A DNA stretch of 64,000 nt, taken from positions 62,001-126,000 of the forward strand of contig NZ_JACHLR010000004.1 in NCBI RefSeq assembly GCF_014204535.1. The letters run 5' to 3'. A program made the translations under genes and the position numbers. Positions 34,893-44,882 of this stretch are shown piece by piece. Position 1 is the first letter of the stretch, and every line of letters begins with the position of its first letter. Under the pieces are notes generated by a model, which saw only the letters and a list, made by a program, of their open reading frames with translations, was not told the DNA's origin and ran no database searches. The stretch is from Novosphingobium chloroacetimidivorans (lineage in GTDB: Bacteria > Pseudomonadota > Alphaproteobacteria > Sphingomonadales > Sphingomonadaceae).

Positions 34893-37562
34893 ATGGACAT
34901 CGCCAGCAGACCCTCCGAAGCACCCGAGAACCCCAAGATCGCCGACGCCGCCCCGCCGCCGCATGCGCCCAGCGTGATTCGGCGCGAGGATTACCAGCCA
35001 CCGGCCTGGCTGGTGCCGGAGATCGCGCTCGATTTCGCACTCGGCCTCGATGCGACTCACGTCACCAGCAAGCTGAGTGTGCGCCGCAATCCGGATGGCA
35101 ACGGCAGCCGGACGATGCGCCTCAACGGCGACCAGCTTGCCCCGCTGGCCGTGCGCGTGGACGGACAGGCGGTGAACGACTGGCGGCTCGACGGGCCTGA
35201 CCTGCTGCTCGACCTCGCCGGAGAAGCGCACGAGGTGGAGATCGAGACCCAGCTCAACCCCGCTGCCAACAGCCAGCTGATGGGCCTCTATGCCTCGCAC
35301 GGCATGCTGTGCACCCAGTGCGAGGCGGAGGGCTTCCGCCGCATCGCCTTCTTCCCCGACAGGCCCGACGTGCTGTCGACCTACCGGGTACGGATGAGCG
35401 GCGACAAGGCGGCGTTCCCGATCCTGCTCTCCAACGGCAACTGCGAAGCCACCGGCGAGAGCGCAGACGGCACGCACTGGGCCGAGTGGCACGATCCCTG
35501 GCCCAAGCCCTGCTACCTCTTCGCGCTGGTCGCGGGCGATCTGGTCGCCAACCACGACAGCTTCACCACCCGCTCGGGCCGCGAAGTCGAACTGAACATC
35601 TGGGTTCGCAAGGGCGACGAGAGCCGCACCCAGCACGCCATGGACTCGCTCAAGCGCTCGTTCCGCTGGGACGAGCAGGCGTTCGGGCGCGAGTATGACC
35701 TCGACTTGTTCAACATCGTCGCCGTGTCCGACTTCAACATGGGCGCGATGGAGAACAAGGGCCTCAACGTCTTCAACACCCGTTACGTCCTCGCCGATCC
35801 GGAAACCGCGACCGACAGCGATTATGACGCGATCGAAGGCGTGATCGGGCACGAGTACTTCCACAACTGGTCGGGCAACCGCGTGACCTGCCGCGACTGG
35901 TTCCAGCTGAGCCTGAAGGAAGGCTTCACCGTGCTGCGCGACCAGATGTTCAGCGCCGACATGGGCAGCCCGGCGGTGAAGCGGATCGAAGACGTGCGCG
36001 TGCTGCGCGCGGCGCAGTTCCCCGAGGACTCGGGGCCGCTCGCGCATCCGATCCGGCCCGATTCGTACCAGGAGATCAGCAACTTCTACACCGCCACGAT
36101 CTACAACAAGGGTGCCGAGGTGATCCGCATGATGCGCACCATGGCAGGGCCCGAGCGCTTCCGCGCTGGCACCGACCTCTACTTCGACCGCAACGATGGG
36201 ACTGCCGCGACCTGCGAGGACTTCGTGCGCGCGATCGAGGATGGCGCCGGGCTCGACCTCAAGCAGTTCCGCCTGTGGTATTCGCAGTCGGGCACGCCGC
36301 AGGTGACGGTGACGACCCAGCACAGCGGCGATACGTTCACGCTCAAGCTCACGCAGCTGGTGCCCCCCACCCCGAACCATGACGGGGGGGCACAGCCCGA
36401 GAAGCAGCCGATGCCGATCCCGCTCAAGCTCGCGCTGTTCGATCGCGAGACCGGCACGCATCGTGGCGAGGAGTTGCTCGTGCTCGACCAGGCCGAGCAG
36501 AGCTTCAGCTTCGCAGGCTATGCAAGCGCGCCCGTACTCTCGATCAACCGCGGCTTCTCGGCGCCGGTGGCGATCGACTTCGAGCGTCCGGTCGAAGACC
36601 TGGTGTTCCTCGCCGCCCACGACGACGATGCCTTCGCCCGCTACGAAGCCATGCAGAGTCTCGTCGTCCGCCACCTCATCGCGGCGGTGAGCAGCAACCT
36701 CGCTGAGGAAGCCCGCACTGCCGAGCGCGAGGCCATCGTCCAGGCGCTCCGCTCGATCCTGCTGGACGAGGCGCTCGACGATCTCATGCGGGGGGAACTG
36801 CTGATCCTGCCGGCCGAGGGCTACCTCGCCGAGCAGTTCCTGGTCGCCGATCCCAGTGCCATTCATGCCGAGCGCGAGGCGCTCAAGGCGTGGCTGGGCA
36901 CCAAGCTGCGCGGCGATCTGGAGGCGCTGCACGACCGGGTAAGCGCCGTGCCCTATTCGCGCGATGCCGCGGCTCGCGGCGCGCGCAAGCTCAAGACCCA
37001 GGCGTTGACCTACCTCGCCGCCGGAGCTCCGGATGAGGCCCGCAGGCGCGCGATTGCGCAGTACTGTGCCGCCGACAACATGACCGACCGCCAGGGTGCG
37101 CTGATGGTTCTCGCCGGGCTCGACGGTCCCGAGCGCGGAGAGGCGCTGGCCGACTTCCACGGCCGCTATGCCGGCAATGCTCTGGTGATCGACAAGTGGT
37201 TCTCGCTCCAGGCCGGCTCCCTGCATCCCAAGGTGCTGGAGCATGCCAAGGCCCTGGCCGAGCACCCGGACTTCACCATGAACAACCCCAACCGGGTGCG
37301 CGCGCTCTACATGGCACTGGCGGTGAACCCGCAGGCGTTCCATGCGCCGAGCGGCGAGGGCTATCGCATCATCGGCGATCTCATCCGCCGTCTCGATCCG
37401 ATCAATCCGCAGACCGCTGCTCGCTTCGTGCCATCGCTCGGGCGCTGGCGCCGGATCGAACCGGCGCGCGCGGCCCTGATGCGCGCCGAGCTGGAGCGGA
37501 TCGCCGCCGAGCCGTCGCTGTCGAAGGACGTGCTCGAGCAGGTGACCAAGAGCCTTGGTTGA
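34893..37562 (+). CDS. pepN: Aminopeptidase N (M1 family)
   Basis: An 889-residue zinc aminopeptidase of standard length. The substrate-binding GAMEN motif is at residues 284-288 and the zinc motif HEYFH at 320-324 (HEYFHNWSGNRVTCRDWFQLSLKEG gives the third ligand). The N-terminal beta domain and C-terminal helical domain of the bacterial PepN type are both present. It trims N-terminal residues from peptides in the cytoplasm. It is followed 24 bases later by pgeF. Confidence 0.97.
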   Translation: MDIASRPSEAPENPKIADAAPPPHAPSVIRREDYQPPAWLVPEIALDFALGLDATHVTSKLSVRRNPDGNGSRTMRLNGDQLAPLAVRVDGQAVNDWRLDGPDLLLDLAGEAHEVEIETQLNPAANSQLMGLYASHGMLCTQCEAEGFRRIAFFPDRPDVLSTYRVRMSGDKAAFPILLSNGNCEATGESADGTHWAEWHDPWPKPCYLFALVAGDLVANHDSFTTRSGREVELNIWVRKGDESRTQHAMDSLKRSFRWDEQAFGREYDLDLFNIVAVSDFNMGAMENKGLNVFNTRYVLADPETATDSDYDAIEGVIGHEYFHNWSGNRVTCRDWFQLSLKEGFTVLRDQMFSADMGSPAVKRIEDVRVLRAAQFPEDSGPLAHPIRPDSYQEISNFYTATIYNKGAEVIRMMRTMAGPERFRAGTDLYFDRNDGTAATCEDFVRAIEDGAGLDLKQFRLWYSQSGTPQVTVTTQHSGDTFTLKLTQLVPPTPNHDGGAQPEKQPMPIPLKLALFDRETGTHRGEELLVLDQAEQSFSFAGYASAPVLSINRGFSAPVAIDFERPVEDLVFLAAHDDDAFARYEAMQSLVVRHLIAAVSSNLAEEARTAEREAIVQALRSILLDEALDDLMRGELLILPAEGYLAEQFLVADPSAIHAEREALKAWLGTKLRGDLEALHDRVSAVPYSRDAAARGARKLKTQALTYLAAGAPDEARRRAIAQYCAADNMTDRQGALMVLAGLDGPERGEALADFHGRYAGNALVIDKWFSLQAGSLHPKVLEHAKALAEHPDFTMNNPNRVRALYMALAVNPQAFHAPSGEGYRIIGDLIRRLDPINPQTAARFVPSLGRWRRIEPARAALMRAELERIAAEPSLSKDVLEQVTKSLG

Positions 37563-37586
37563 GGGCTGGCCCATGCCGGATCGCCC

Positions 37587-38351
37587 ATGACCGTGGTCGA
37601 AGTCGTCCGCTCCTCGCTCCTGGGTGACGTCGCCCACGGCTTTCTCGGTCGGGCCGGCGGCGTCTCGCAAGGCATCGTGGCCGGCCTCAACGTCGGCCTG
37701 GGCTCCGGGGACGACCCGGAGCACATTGCCGAGAACCGCAGGCGCGCCGTCACCGCCGTCGCCCCTGGCTCACGGCTGGCGACCGTCTATCAGGTCCACT
37801 CCGCAGATTGCGTGACGGTGGCCGAACCCTGGCCCGACGACGCTCGCCCTCATGCCGATGCGCTTGTCACCGACCGACCCGGCCTGGCGCTGGGCATCCT
37901 GACCGCCGACTGCGCGCCCGTCCTCTTCGCGGATCGGAAGGCGGGCGTGATCGGCGCGGCTCACGCCGGCTGGAAAGGTGCGATCGGTGGCATCACCGAT
38001 ACGACGATCGCCGCCATGGAAAGGCTGGGCGCCGACCGCTCGCGGATCGCTGCCGCCGTCGGACCCTGCATCGCCCAGCAAAGCTACGAGGTGGATGAAG
38101 CGTTTCGCGATCGCTTCCTCGCGCAGGACGCCGCGCATACCCGGTTCTTCGTGCCCGGCATGCCGGAACGCTGGCAGTTCGATCTCGAAGGCTATGTCGT
38201 GGCGCGGCTGCGCGGTGCGGGACTGACTCGGGTCGAGGGACTTGGCCTCGACACGTATGCCGCGCCCGAGCGGTTCTTCTCGTTCCGCCGCGCCACACAC
38301 GCCCGCGAGCCGTCATATGGCCGCCAGATTGCCTTGATTGCCCTGGCCTGA
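37587..38351 (+). CDS. pgeF: Peptidoglycan editing factor PgeF (multicopper-oxidase-like laccase domain)
   Basis: A 254-residue DUF152/laccase-domain protein. Conserved zinc and active-site segments are VYQVHSADCV, LTADCAPVLFAD, GAAHAGWKGAIGG and AVGPCIAQQSYEV. PgeF keeps L-serine out of the peptidoglycan stem peptide by hydrolysing mispaired UDP-MurNAc-L-Ser, and related enzymes also act on adenosine. It lies right after pepN, probably in one transcript. Confidence 0.93.
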   Translation: MTVVEVVRSSLLGDVAHGFLGRAGGVSQGIVAGLNVGLGSGDDPEHIAENRRRAVTAVAPGSRLATVYQVHSADCVTVAEPWPDDARPHADALVTDRPGLALGILTADCAPVLFADRKAGVIGAAHAGWKGAIGGITDTTIAAMERLGADRSRIAAAVGPCIAQQSYEVDEAFRDRFLAQDAAHTRFFVPGMPERWQFDLEGYVVARLRGAGLTRVEGLGLDTYAAPERFFSFRRATHAREPSYGRQIALIALA

Positions 38352-38401
38352 GCCGCTCGAAAGCAAGCACCCACGCCCATCCGAACTGCCCAAAAATGCG
38401 G

Positions 38402-38430
38402 TTGGCATGTGGGATATTCACGGCTATCAG
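38402..38430 (+). promoter_or_regulatory. Candidate promoter of petABC
   Basis: TTGGCA, a 17-base spacer and TATCAG form a sigma-70-like pair about 150 bases before petA, in the only gap large enough for a promoter of the bc1 operon. The -10 box is a poor match. Confidence 0.3.
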
Positions 38431-38577
38431 CGCGCCAAGTCGGCATCGGCCCGGGGTGTCCGTGCGCCCGGCGTTTGCCGGCACGGGGGGATTCCAGGCA
38501 AAGATTGACTAGGAATTCAGCCTGCGCCGTTCGGTTGCGGGTTCAAGAAGAACTACGAGAGTAGGGCAAGGGCGAAC

Positions 38578-39144
38578 ATGGCAGAAGAAGCGGTCACGGA
38601 GTCTCCGGACCTGGTCCACGCAGACGGTGTGCGCCGGCGCGATTTCATCAACATCGCGGCGGTCAGCGCGGCCGGTGTTGCCGGTGTCTCGATTCTCTAC
38701 CCGCTGATCAGCCAGATGTCCGCTTCCGCCGACGTGCTTGCCGCTTCCTCGACCGAGGTGGACATCTCGTCGATCAAGCCGGGCCAGGCGATCAAGGGCG
38801 TGTTCCGCAAGCAGCCGGTCTTCATCCGCAACCTGACGCCGAAGGAAATCGCCGAAGCCAATGCGGTACCGGTCGATTCCTTGCGCGATCCGCAGTCGCT
38901 CGCCGAGCGGACCAAGGAAGGCAAGGAGAACTGGCTCATCACCATGGGCGTGTGCACCCACCTGGGCTGCGTGCCGCTGGGCGCCGGCGAGGGTGAGAGC
39001 AAGGGTGAGTTCGGCGGCTACTTCTGCCCGTGCCACGGCTCGTCCTACGACACCGCCGCCCGCATCCGTAAGGGCCCCGCGCCCAAGAACCTCGAGGTTC
39101 CGGAATACGCATTCACGTCCGACACCGTCGTCAAGATCGGCTGA
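38578..39144 (+). CDS. petA: Cytochrome bc1 complex Rieske iron-sulfur subunit
   Basis: A 188-residue subunit of ubinquinol:cytochrome c reductase. The N-terminus has a twin-arginine-like RRRDFINIAAVSAAGVAG and one membrane helix. The [2Fe-2S] ligands are in CTHLGC and CPCHGSSYD. It moves electrons from ubiquinol to cytochrome c1. It begins the petABC operon, with an AAGGGCG ribosome site just before the ATG. Confidence 0.97.
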   Translation: MAEEAVTESPDLVHADGVRRRDFINIAAVSAAGVAGVSILYPLISQMSASADVLAASSTEVDISSIKPGQAIKGVFRKQPVFIRNLTPKEIAEANAVPVDSLRDPQSLAERTKEGKENWLITMGVCTHLGCVPLGAGEGESKGEFGGYFCPCHGSSYDTAARIRKGPAPKNLEVPEYAFTSDTVVKIG

Positions 39145-39155
39145 GGTAAGAGATC

Positions 39156-40484
39156 ATGAGCTTTCCCTGGGCCCAAGAATACAAGCCGGCCAATGCGTTC
39201 ACGCAATGGGTGGATGAGCGACTGCCGCTGCCGCGCCTCGTCTACAACGCGGTGGGTGCCGGCTATCCGGTGCCGCGCAACCTGAACTATTTCTGGAACT
39301 TCGGCATCCTGGCCGGCCTGTGCCTGGGCCTGCAGATCGTGACCGGCATCATCCTCGCGATGCACTACGCCGCCAACGCCGGCGTGGCGTTCGACAGTGT
39401 CGAGCACATCATGCGCGACGTGAACTGGGGCTGGATGCTGCGCTACGCGCACGCCAACGGCGCCTCGGCGTTCTTCGTGGTCATCTACATCCACATCTTC
39501 CGCGGCTTCTTCTACGGTTCGTACAAGGCCCCGCGCGAGATGGTGTGGCTGCTGGGCGTCACCATCTTCCTGCTGATGATGGCGACCGCCTTCATGGGCT
39601 ACGTCCTGCCCTGGGGCCAGATGAGCTTCTGGGGTGCCAAGGTCATCACCGGCCTGTTCGGCGCCATCCCGCTGGTGGGTGAGCCGATCCAGCAATGGCT
39701 GCTTGGCGGCTTCGCGCCGGACAATGCCGCGCTCAACCGTTTCTTCTCGCTGCACTACCTGCTGCCGTTCGTGATCGCCGGCGTGGTCATCCTCCACATC
39801 TGGGCTCTGCATATCCCCGGCTCGTCGAACCCGACCGGCGTCGAGGTGAAGACCGAGAGCGACACCGTGCCGTTCTACCCCTACTTCGTCGCGAAGGATG
39901 GCTGGGCGGTCGGCGCGTTCGCATTCCTCTACTGCCTGGTGCTGTTCTTCTTCCCCAACGCTCTGGGCCACCCGGACAACTACATCCCGGCGAACCCGAT
40001 GAGCACGCCGGCGCACATCGTGCCCGAATGGTACTTCTGGCCGTTCTACGCGATCCTGCGCGCCTTCACCGCGGACTTCTTCTTCATCCCGGCCAAGCTG
40101 ATGGGCGTCCTCGCCATGTTCAGCGCGATCCTGGTGTGGTTCTTCATGCCCTGGCTCGATCGTTCGCCGGTCCGCTCGGGCGCCTACCGGCCCCTGTACC
40201 GCAAGGCGTTCTGGATCCTCGTCGTCGACGCGCTGGTCCTGGGCTACTGCGGCGGTGCTCCGGCGGCCGAGCCCTACGTGATGATCAGCCAGATCGCGTC
40301 GATCTACTACTTCGCGCACTTCCTGATCATCGTGCCGATCATCTCGGCGATCGAGCGTCCCGATCCGCTGCCGTATTCGATCACCGAGGCGGTGCTGGGC
40401 AAGGATGAGAACGTGCCGCTGAGCGCCAGCCCGACCGCGCCCTTCCCGGGCACCCAGCACCCCAACGCCCATGGGCACGCCTGA
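39156..40484 (+). CDS. petB: Cytochrome b subunit of the bc1 complex
   Basis: A 442-residue polytopic subunit with both b hemes. The Qo-site segment ([17 protein letters not shown]) and the PEWY motif ([17 protein letters not shown]) are intact. Eight helices are expected, plus a C-terminal hydrophilic tail. It starts 11 bases after petA and precedes petC by 24 bases. Confidence 0.97.
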   Translation: MSFPWAQEYKPANAFTQWVDERLPLPRLVYNAVGAGYPVPRNLNYFWNFGILAGLCLGLQIVTGIILAMHYAANAGVAFDSVEHIMRDVNWGWMLRYAHANGASAFFVVIYIHIFRGFFYGSYKAPREMVWLLGVTIFLLMMATAFMGYVLPWGQMSFWGAKVITGLFGAIPLVGEPIQQWLLGGFAPDNAALNRFFSLHYLLPFVIAGVVILHIWALHIPGSSNPTGVEVKTESDTVPFYPYFVAKDGWAVGAFAFLYCLVLFFFPNALGHPDNYIPANPMSTPAHIVPEWYFWPFYAILRAFTADFFFIPAKLMGVLAMFSAILVWFFMPWLDRSPVRSGAYRPLYRKAFWILVVDALVLGYCGGAPAAEPYVMISQIASIYYFAHFLIIVPIISAIERPDPLPYSITEAVLGKDENVPLSASPTAPFPGTQHPNAHGHA

Positions 40485-40508
40485 ACCGAGCGAGACGGAA
40501 AACAAGCC

Positions 40509-41357
40509 ATGATCCGCATCATTTCCATCCTCGTCGGGCTGTTCTTCACGGTCGCGCTGGCGTGGTCGTTCGGTAACGGCGCCTATACCGCCATTACCGA
40601 GCCCGCCCCGGTCACCGCCGAGCACGAGTTCCACAAGCATCCCAAGGAGGTGCACTTCGCCAGCGACGGCGCATTCGGCAAGTTCGACCGCCAGCAGCTG
40701 CAGCGCGGCTTCCAGGTCTACAAGGAAGTCTGCTCGGCCTGCCACTCGCTCAGCCACGTCGCCTTCCGCGACCTGACCGCGCTCGGCTACAGCGACGCCG
40801 AGGTCAAGGCGATCGCCAAGGGCTTCCAGGTTCCGGGCATCGATCCCAACACCGGTGAAGCCGCGATGCGCCCCGGCATGCCGACGGACTACTTCCCCAA
40901 GCCCTTCGCCAACGACATCGCCGCGCGCGCCGCCAACAACAACGCGGTCCCGCCAGACTTGTCGCTGATGACCAAGGCCCGTCACGATGGTGGCAAGTAC
41001 GTCTACTCGCTGATCACCGGCTACCAGCCTCAGCCAGCCGCGCTGCTGAAGGAATTCCCGGACGCCAAGACTCCTCCGGGCCTGCACTACAACCCTTACT
41101 TCGCGAACCTGAACCTGGCGATGGCGCCGCCGCTGACCAGCGAGGGTCAGGTGTCCTACTCGGACGGCACCAAGTCGACGGTCGACCAGATGGCGAAGGA
41201 TGTCGCGTCGTTCCTGATCTGGACCGCCGAGCCCAAGCTCGAGAAGCGCAAGCAGACCGGCTGGCCGGTCCTGGGCTTCCTGCTCTTCGCCACGGTCCTG
41301 GGCTTCCTGTCGTACAAGAATATCTGGCACGACAAGAAGAAGCAGCTGCACAGCTGA
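40509..41357 (+). CDS. petC: Cytochrome c1
   Basis: A 282-residue subunit carrying the covalent heme at CSACH (residues 75-79). A signal-anchor N-terminus (ISILVGLFFTVALAWSF) and a C-terminal anchor helix (GWPVLGFLLFATVLGFLSY) place the heme domain in the periplasm. A methionine in the PPDLSLMTKAR region is typical of the axial-ligand area. It passes electrons to cytochrome c. A strong hairpin terminator follows. Confidence 0.97.
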   Translation: MIRIISILVGLFFTVALAWSFGNGAYTAITEPAPVTAEHEFHKHPKEVHFASDGAFGKFDRQQLQRGFQVYKEVCSACHSLSHVAFRDLTALGYSDAEVKAIAKGFQVPGIDPNTGEAAMRPGMPTDYFPKPFANDIAARAANNNAVPPDLSLMTKARHDGGKYVYSLITGYQPQPAALLKEFPDAKTPPGLHYNPYFANLNLAMAPPLTSEGQVSYSDGTKSTVDQMAKDVASFLIWTAEPKLEKRKQTGWPVLGFLLFATVLGFLSYKNIWHDKKKQLHS

Positions 41358-41381
41358 TCTGCGCGCCAAGCCGCAACATGC

Positions 41382-41415
41382 AGCGCCCCTCCATCCGCAG
41401 GATGGCAGGGGCGCT
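41382..41415 (+). terminator. Rho-independent terminator of petABC
   Basis: A 15-base-pair stem with one bulge (AGCGCCCCTCCATCC against GGATGGCAGGGGCGCT) and a three-base loop, followed by TTTG. It starts 24 bases after the petC stop and precedes the next gene. Confidence 0.8.
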
Positions 41416-41433
41416 TTGCATTCGGGGGCACTC

Positions 41434-41616
41434 ATGACCGCAGAGCAGGTCCCGTCGCCCTGCAGCGGTGTGTGCCGGCTGGACGATGCGAGCGAAATGT
41501 GCGTCGACTGTCGGCGCACGCTGGACGAGATCGCCGGCTGGTCGCGCTTCTCGCCGTTCGAGAAGCGACGGGTGCTGGAGGATTGCCTATCTCGGCTCCG
41601 CTCGACCGTCGACTGA
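41434..41616 (+). CDS. DUF1289 family cysteine-rich protein
   Basis: A 60-residue protein with four cysteines in CSGVCRLDDASEMCVDCRRTLDEIAGW, the DUF1289/YdhL signature that ends in the IxxW motif. The cysteines may bind a metal. The ATG at 41434 has GGGGG seven bases upstream. The function is unknown, and such proteins are widespread in proteobacteria. Confidence 0.85.
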   Translation: MTAEQVPSPCSGVCRLDDASEMCVDCRRTLDEIAGWSRFSPFEKRRVLEDCLSRLRSTVD

Positions 41617-42192
41617 TCCTCGGTCGCCTGAAGGGCGTAAAGGTGTCTTTCGCAATTCGCCCTGTGCGTCTGCCGCTTGCAGGGTGGGCGGGCCTGAGCG
41701 CGGCCCGGTGGATCGCCTCGACGGGAGCGATCTGGATCCAGATCAACGCCTCTACGGCCTCATCCAACTCAGCTGGCCGGGCGAGGCATCCCATGCACCG
41801 CCCGGCAATCTAGCCTGTGGGCGCGGTAGGTCAGGCGAGCGCAACCGCTGGTGCAGCGTCGATGCGAGTGAATCCAATTTCAGGCCAGCTTGACGGCCAG
41901 ATGCGTGAAACCCCCTTTAGTCGCCATCTGGATCATCCGATCGGTCCCGGCAGGGCTACCTGGAAACCTCTCCCACATGCCGCAAACGCGCTCTTGGACG
42001 CTCGAATGAGAAGCTCCTCATCCAATAGCGATGGACAGATCGCTCGGCTCCATCACCCCGTGCGCTTGCACTCTAGATACGCAGTCGGGCAGCGCGGCCG
42101 CATACCCTGCAGGTAGCGCATGCGATATTGACCTGAGCCACCGGGACTCCGTAGAGGGCCGCTCAATCGCCAGCCATACAATCCGGCTTGGC
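41617..42192. other. 576-base stretch without a convincing gene
   Basis: The DNA is somewhat lower in GC than its surroundings. Frames longer than 60 codons here are arginine- or serine-rich and look spurious. One minus-strand 32-codon frame at 41880-41978 (starting MWERFPGSPAGTDRMIQ) reads like the C-terminal end of a real protein. A neighbouring frame (41955-42030 region) reads DEELLIRASKSAFAACG. Together they could be a short gene broken by a frameshift. No RNA gene was recognised. Confidence 0.4.
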
Positions 42193-42696
42193 CTACCCTT
42201 CCCGGCCCCATTGCACCGTGTGAGGATCCGCGCCGGTCACCAGGCGCCGCAGCGCGGCCCGGGCAAGGCGCTCGGTTTCCACCTTGCGACGCGCCGCGGC
42301 GAGCTTGCGGGTGGGTGCAGGGCGCAGGATCTCTGCGTCGTATCCATCGGCGACGATCACTCCGCAGCACTCGGGCATGAAGGCCTCTGTCCCTAGGCAT
42401 GCCCGATCGAGCTCAGGCGACAGGCCCCAGTAGAACCGGTCGCAGTAATCGAGATAGTCGGGCCACTTGGCATCGCCCAGCAAATCAGCCCGGCTCACCT
42501 TCACCTCGACGATGACGATGTCGCCCTTGGCGTCGATCCCCATCAGGTCGGCGCGCCGGCCGCAGCGCAGCGGCATCTCGGGCAGACACCAGATGTCGTT
42601 GCGTGCGAACAGCCGGCAGATCCCGCGGACCACGTCCGCAGCGATCACCGGAGACTTCGTAGGAGCGGTACGGGCGAGCGAATCGATTGAAGACAT
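42193..42696 (-). CDS. mmcB: MmcB family DNA-repair protein (PD-(D/E)XK nuclease-like)
   Basis: A 167-residue protein with the MmcB signature: [63 protein letters not shown] region. The D...ExK pair (DLMGID / VEVK) is that of restriction-endonuclease-like folds. Caulobacter MmcB is DNA-damage-inducible. The Met at 42696 starts the domain. The frame stays open further upstream only because it runs through the tRNA-Arg gene. Confidence 0.88.
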   Translation of the reverse strand: MSSIDSLARTAPTKSPVIAADVVRGICRLFARNDIWCLPEMPLRCGRRADLMGIDAKGDIVIVEVKVSRADLLGDAKWPDYLDYCDRFYWGLSPELDRACLGTEAFMPECCGVIVADGYDAEILRPAPTRKLAAARRKVETERLARAALRRLVTGADPHTVQWGREG

Positions 42697-42819
42697 CGCC
42701 CCACAATAGGAACATAGAGGGAACTGACAAGCCATAGCATCCTCACGCGCGGGCCGCACCGCGCCCCCGCGAAATGCCACTGGCGCGCCCGCGCCCCCTC
42801 TGCTAACCGCGCCTGCACT

Positions 42820-42896
<77 letters not shown>

Positions 42897-42925
42897 TGTT
42901 CCTGCCACCATAGCGCGCCCGCCGG

Positions 42926-43348
42926 TCAGGTGGCGAACAGCTGTTCGAGCTCCTCGAAAGCCTTCATTTCGATGGCGTTGCCGCTTGGATCGCGGAAGAA
43001 CATGGTAGCCTGCTCGCCAGGTTGTCCGGCGAAGCGGATGTGGGGTTCGATCTCGAATGTGACACCGGCGGCGTTGAGCCGCTCGGCCAAGGCCTTCCAA
43101 TCGGGCATCGTCAGGATCACGCCGAAGTGCGGAACCGGGACGTGATGGCCGTCGACGGCGTTCCCGCCGGCCACGGTGCGATTATCGTCCGGCATCAGGT
43201 GGGCGACGATCTGGTGGCCATAGAAGTCGAAGTCGATCCACTCGGCGCTGCTGCGGCCCTCCGGGCAGCCAATCACGCCACCCCAGAATGCCCGGGCCGC
43301 GTCGAGGTCATGGACAGGGAAGGCGAGATGGAACGGGCGTAAGGCCAA
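42926..43348 (-). CDS. VOC/glyoxalase-family protein
   Basis: A 140-residue vicinal-oxygen-chelate protein. The metal ligands of the fold appear as HLAFPVHD (first His), HFGVILTM (central His) and a closing [16 protein letters not shown] glutamate. Members include dioxygenases and antibiotic-binding proteins, and the substrate here is unknown. It ends 29 bases from the tRNA-Arg and is on the opposite strand. Confidence 0.88.
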   Translation of the reverse strand: MALRPFHLAFPVHDLDAARAFWGGVIGCPEGRSSAEWIDFDFYGHQIVAHLMPDDNRTVAGGNAVDGHHVPVPHFGVILTMPDWKALAERLNAAGVTFEIEPHIRFAGQPGEQATMFFRDPSGNAIEMKAFEELEQLFAT

Positions 43349-43387
43349 CGCGGTGTACCTTCTGTGAGATGCTTGTCCGCGCGGCGT

Positions 43388-44323
43388 TCAGGCGGCGAGC
43401 GATGTCAGCAGCCGCCGGGCCTCGTCACAGTCGCGATCCATCTGCGCGGTGAGCGCGTCGAGGCTGTCGAACTTGGCTTCGGGGCGCAGGAAATGGTGGA
43501 AGGCCACTTCGATTTCCTGCCCATAGAGATCGCCCGAGAAATCGAAGAAGTAAGGCTCGAGCAACTCCTTGGGAGGATCGAAGGTGGGGCGCACGCCAAG
43601 GTTCGCCGCGCCCAGCACGGTCCGGCCCCCCGGCAGCCGTGCCGTCACGGCGTAGATGCCGTAGCGGGGACGCAAGTAGGCGCCGAGCGCCAGATTGGCG
43701 GTCGGATAGCCGATCGTGCGCCCGAGCTTGTCACCGTGCTGCACCGGGCCCCGGATCGCGAACGGGCGTGTGAGCAGGCGGGTCGCGGTCTCGCAATCGC
43801 CCGCTTTGAGCGCTGCGCGGATGCGGCTCGATGAGATTGGGCCCTGCTCGTCCGAAACGCCAGGCACGGCGCGCGTCGCGATACCCAGTGGCTGGCCGAG
43901 AATACGGAGCGAGGTGGCGGTGCCGCTGCGATCCTTGCCGAACACGAAGTCCTCGCCCGTGGTCACGCCCGCTGCGCCCAGTTGCGCGTGGATCATCTCG
44001 CGCACCCAGCGCTCGGCCGCCATGCCGGCGATGGCGGCGTCGAAGTGGAACACCAGCATGGCGTCCGCCCCCGCGGCGGCGAACAGCTCTTCGCGCTGGT
44101 CCAGCGTGGTCAGCCTGAATGGCTCGGCGTCCGGACGGAAGAAGCGCACAGGGTGCGGGTCGAACGTGGCGACGATCGCCGGTCGGCCCTGCTCGCGCGC
44201 CCAGCGCACCGCTTCACCGACGACGGCCTGGTGACCCTGGTGGTACCCGTCGAAGTTGCCGAGTGCCAGGATCGCGCCGCGCAGCGAATCGGGAACGGGC
44301 TCGCGGTGGTCGAGGCGAATCAT
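43388..44323 (-). CDS. ribF: Bifunctional riboflavin kinase / FAD synthetase
   Basis: A 311-residue enzyme that makes FMN from riboflavin and then FAD. The N-terminal FAD synthetase domain has ILALGNFDGYHQGHQAVV and ATFDPHP, and the linker ISSSRIRAALKAGD is the SSxxIR motif. The C-terminal kinase has GDKLGRTIGYPTANL. The Met at 44323 starts the conserved region, although the frame is open to 44416. It lies nine bases after folA on the same strand. Confidence 0.95.
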   Translation of the reverse strand: MIRLDHREPVPDSLRGAILALGNFDGYHQGHQAVVGEAVRWAREQGRPAIVATFDPHPVRFFRPDAEPFRLTTLDQREELFAAAGADAMLVFHFDAAIAGMAAERWVREMIHAQLGAAGVTTGEDFVFGKDRSGTATSLRILGQPLGIATRAVPGVSDEQGPISSSRIRAALKAGDCETATRLLTRPFAIRGPVQHGDKLGRTIGYPTANLALGAYLRPRYGIYAVTARLPGGRTVLGAANLGVRPTFDPPKELLEPYFFDFSGDLYGQEIEVAFHHFLRPEAKFDSLDALTAQMDRDCDEARRLLTSLAA

Positions 44324-44331
44324 GCTTGGCG

Positions 44332-44826
<495 letters not shown>

Positions 44827-44882
44827 TCAGCGCCTCGGGTCCACTGGCAGGGGAGGGCAGGGTAGGGCTCAACGGTTCAGCC

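Noticed and set aside
34662..37724. A 1020-codon minus-strand frame across pepN
   Set aside because: Antisense shadow of PepN, typical of high-GC genes; its ends run into the palindromic repeat and pgeF.
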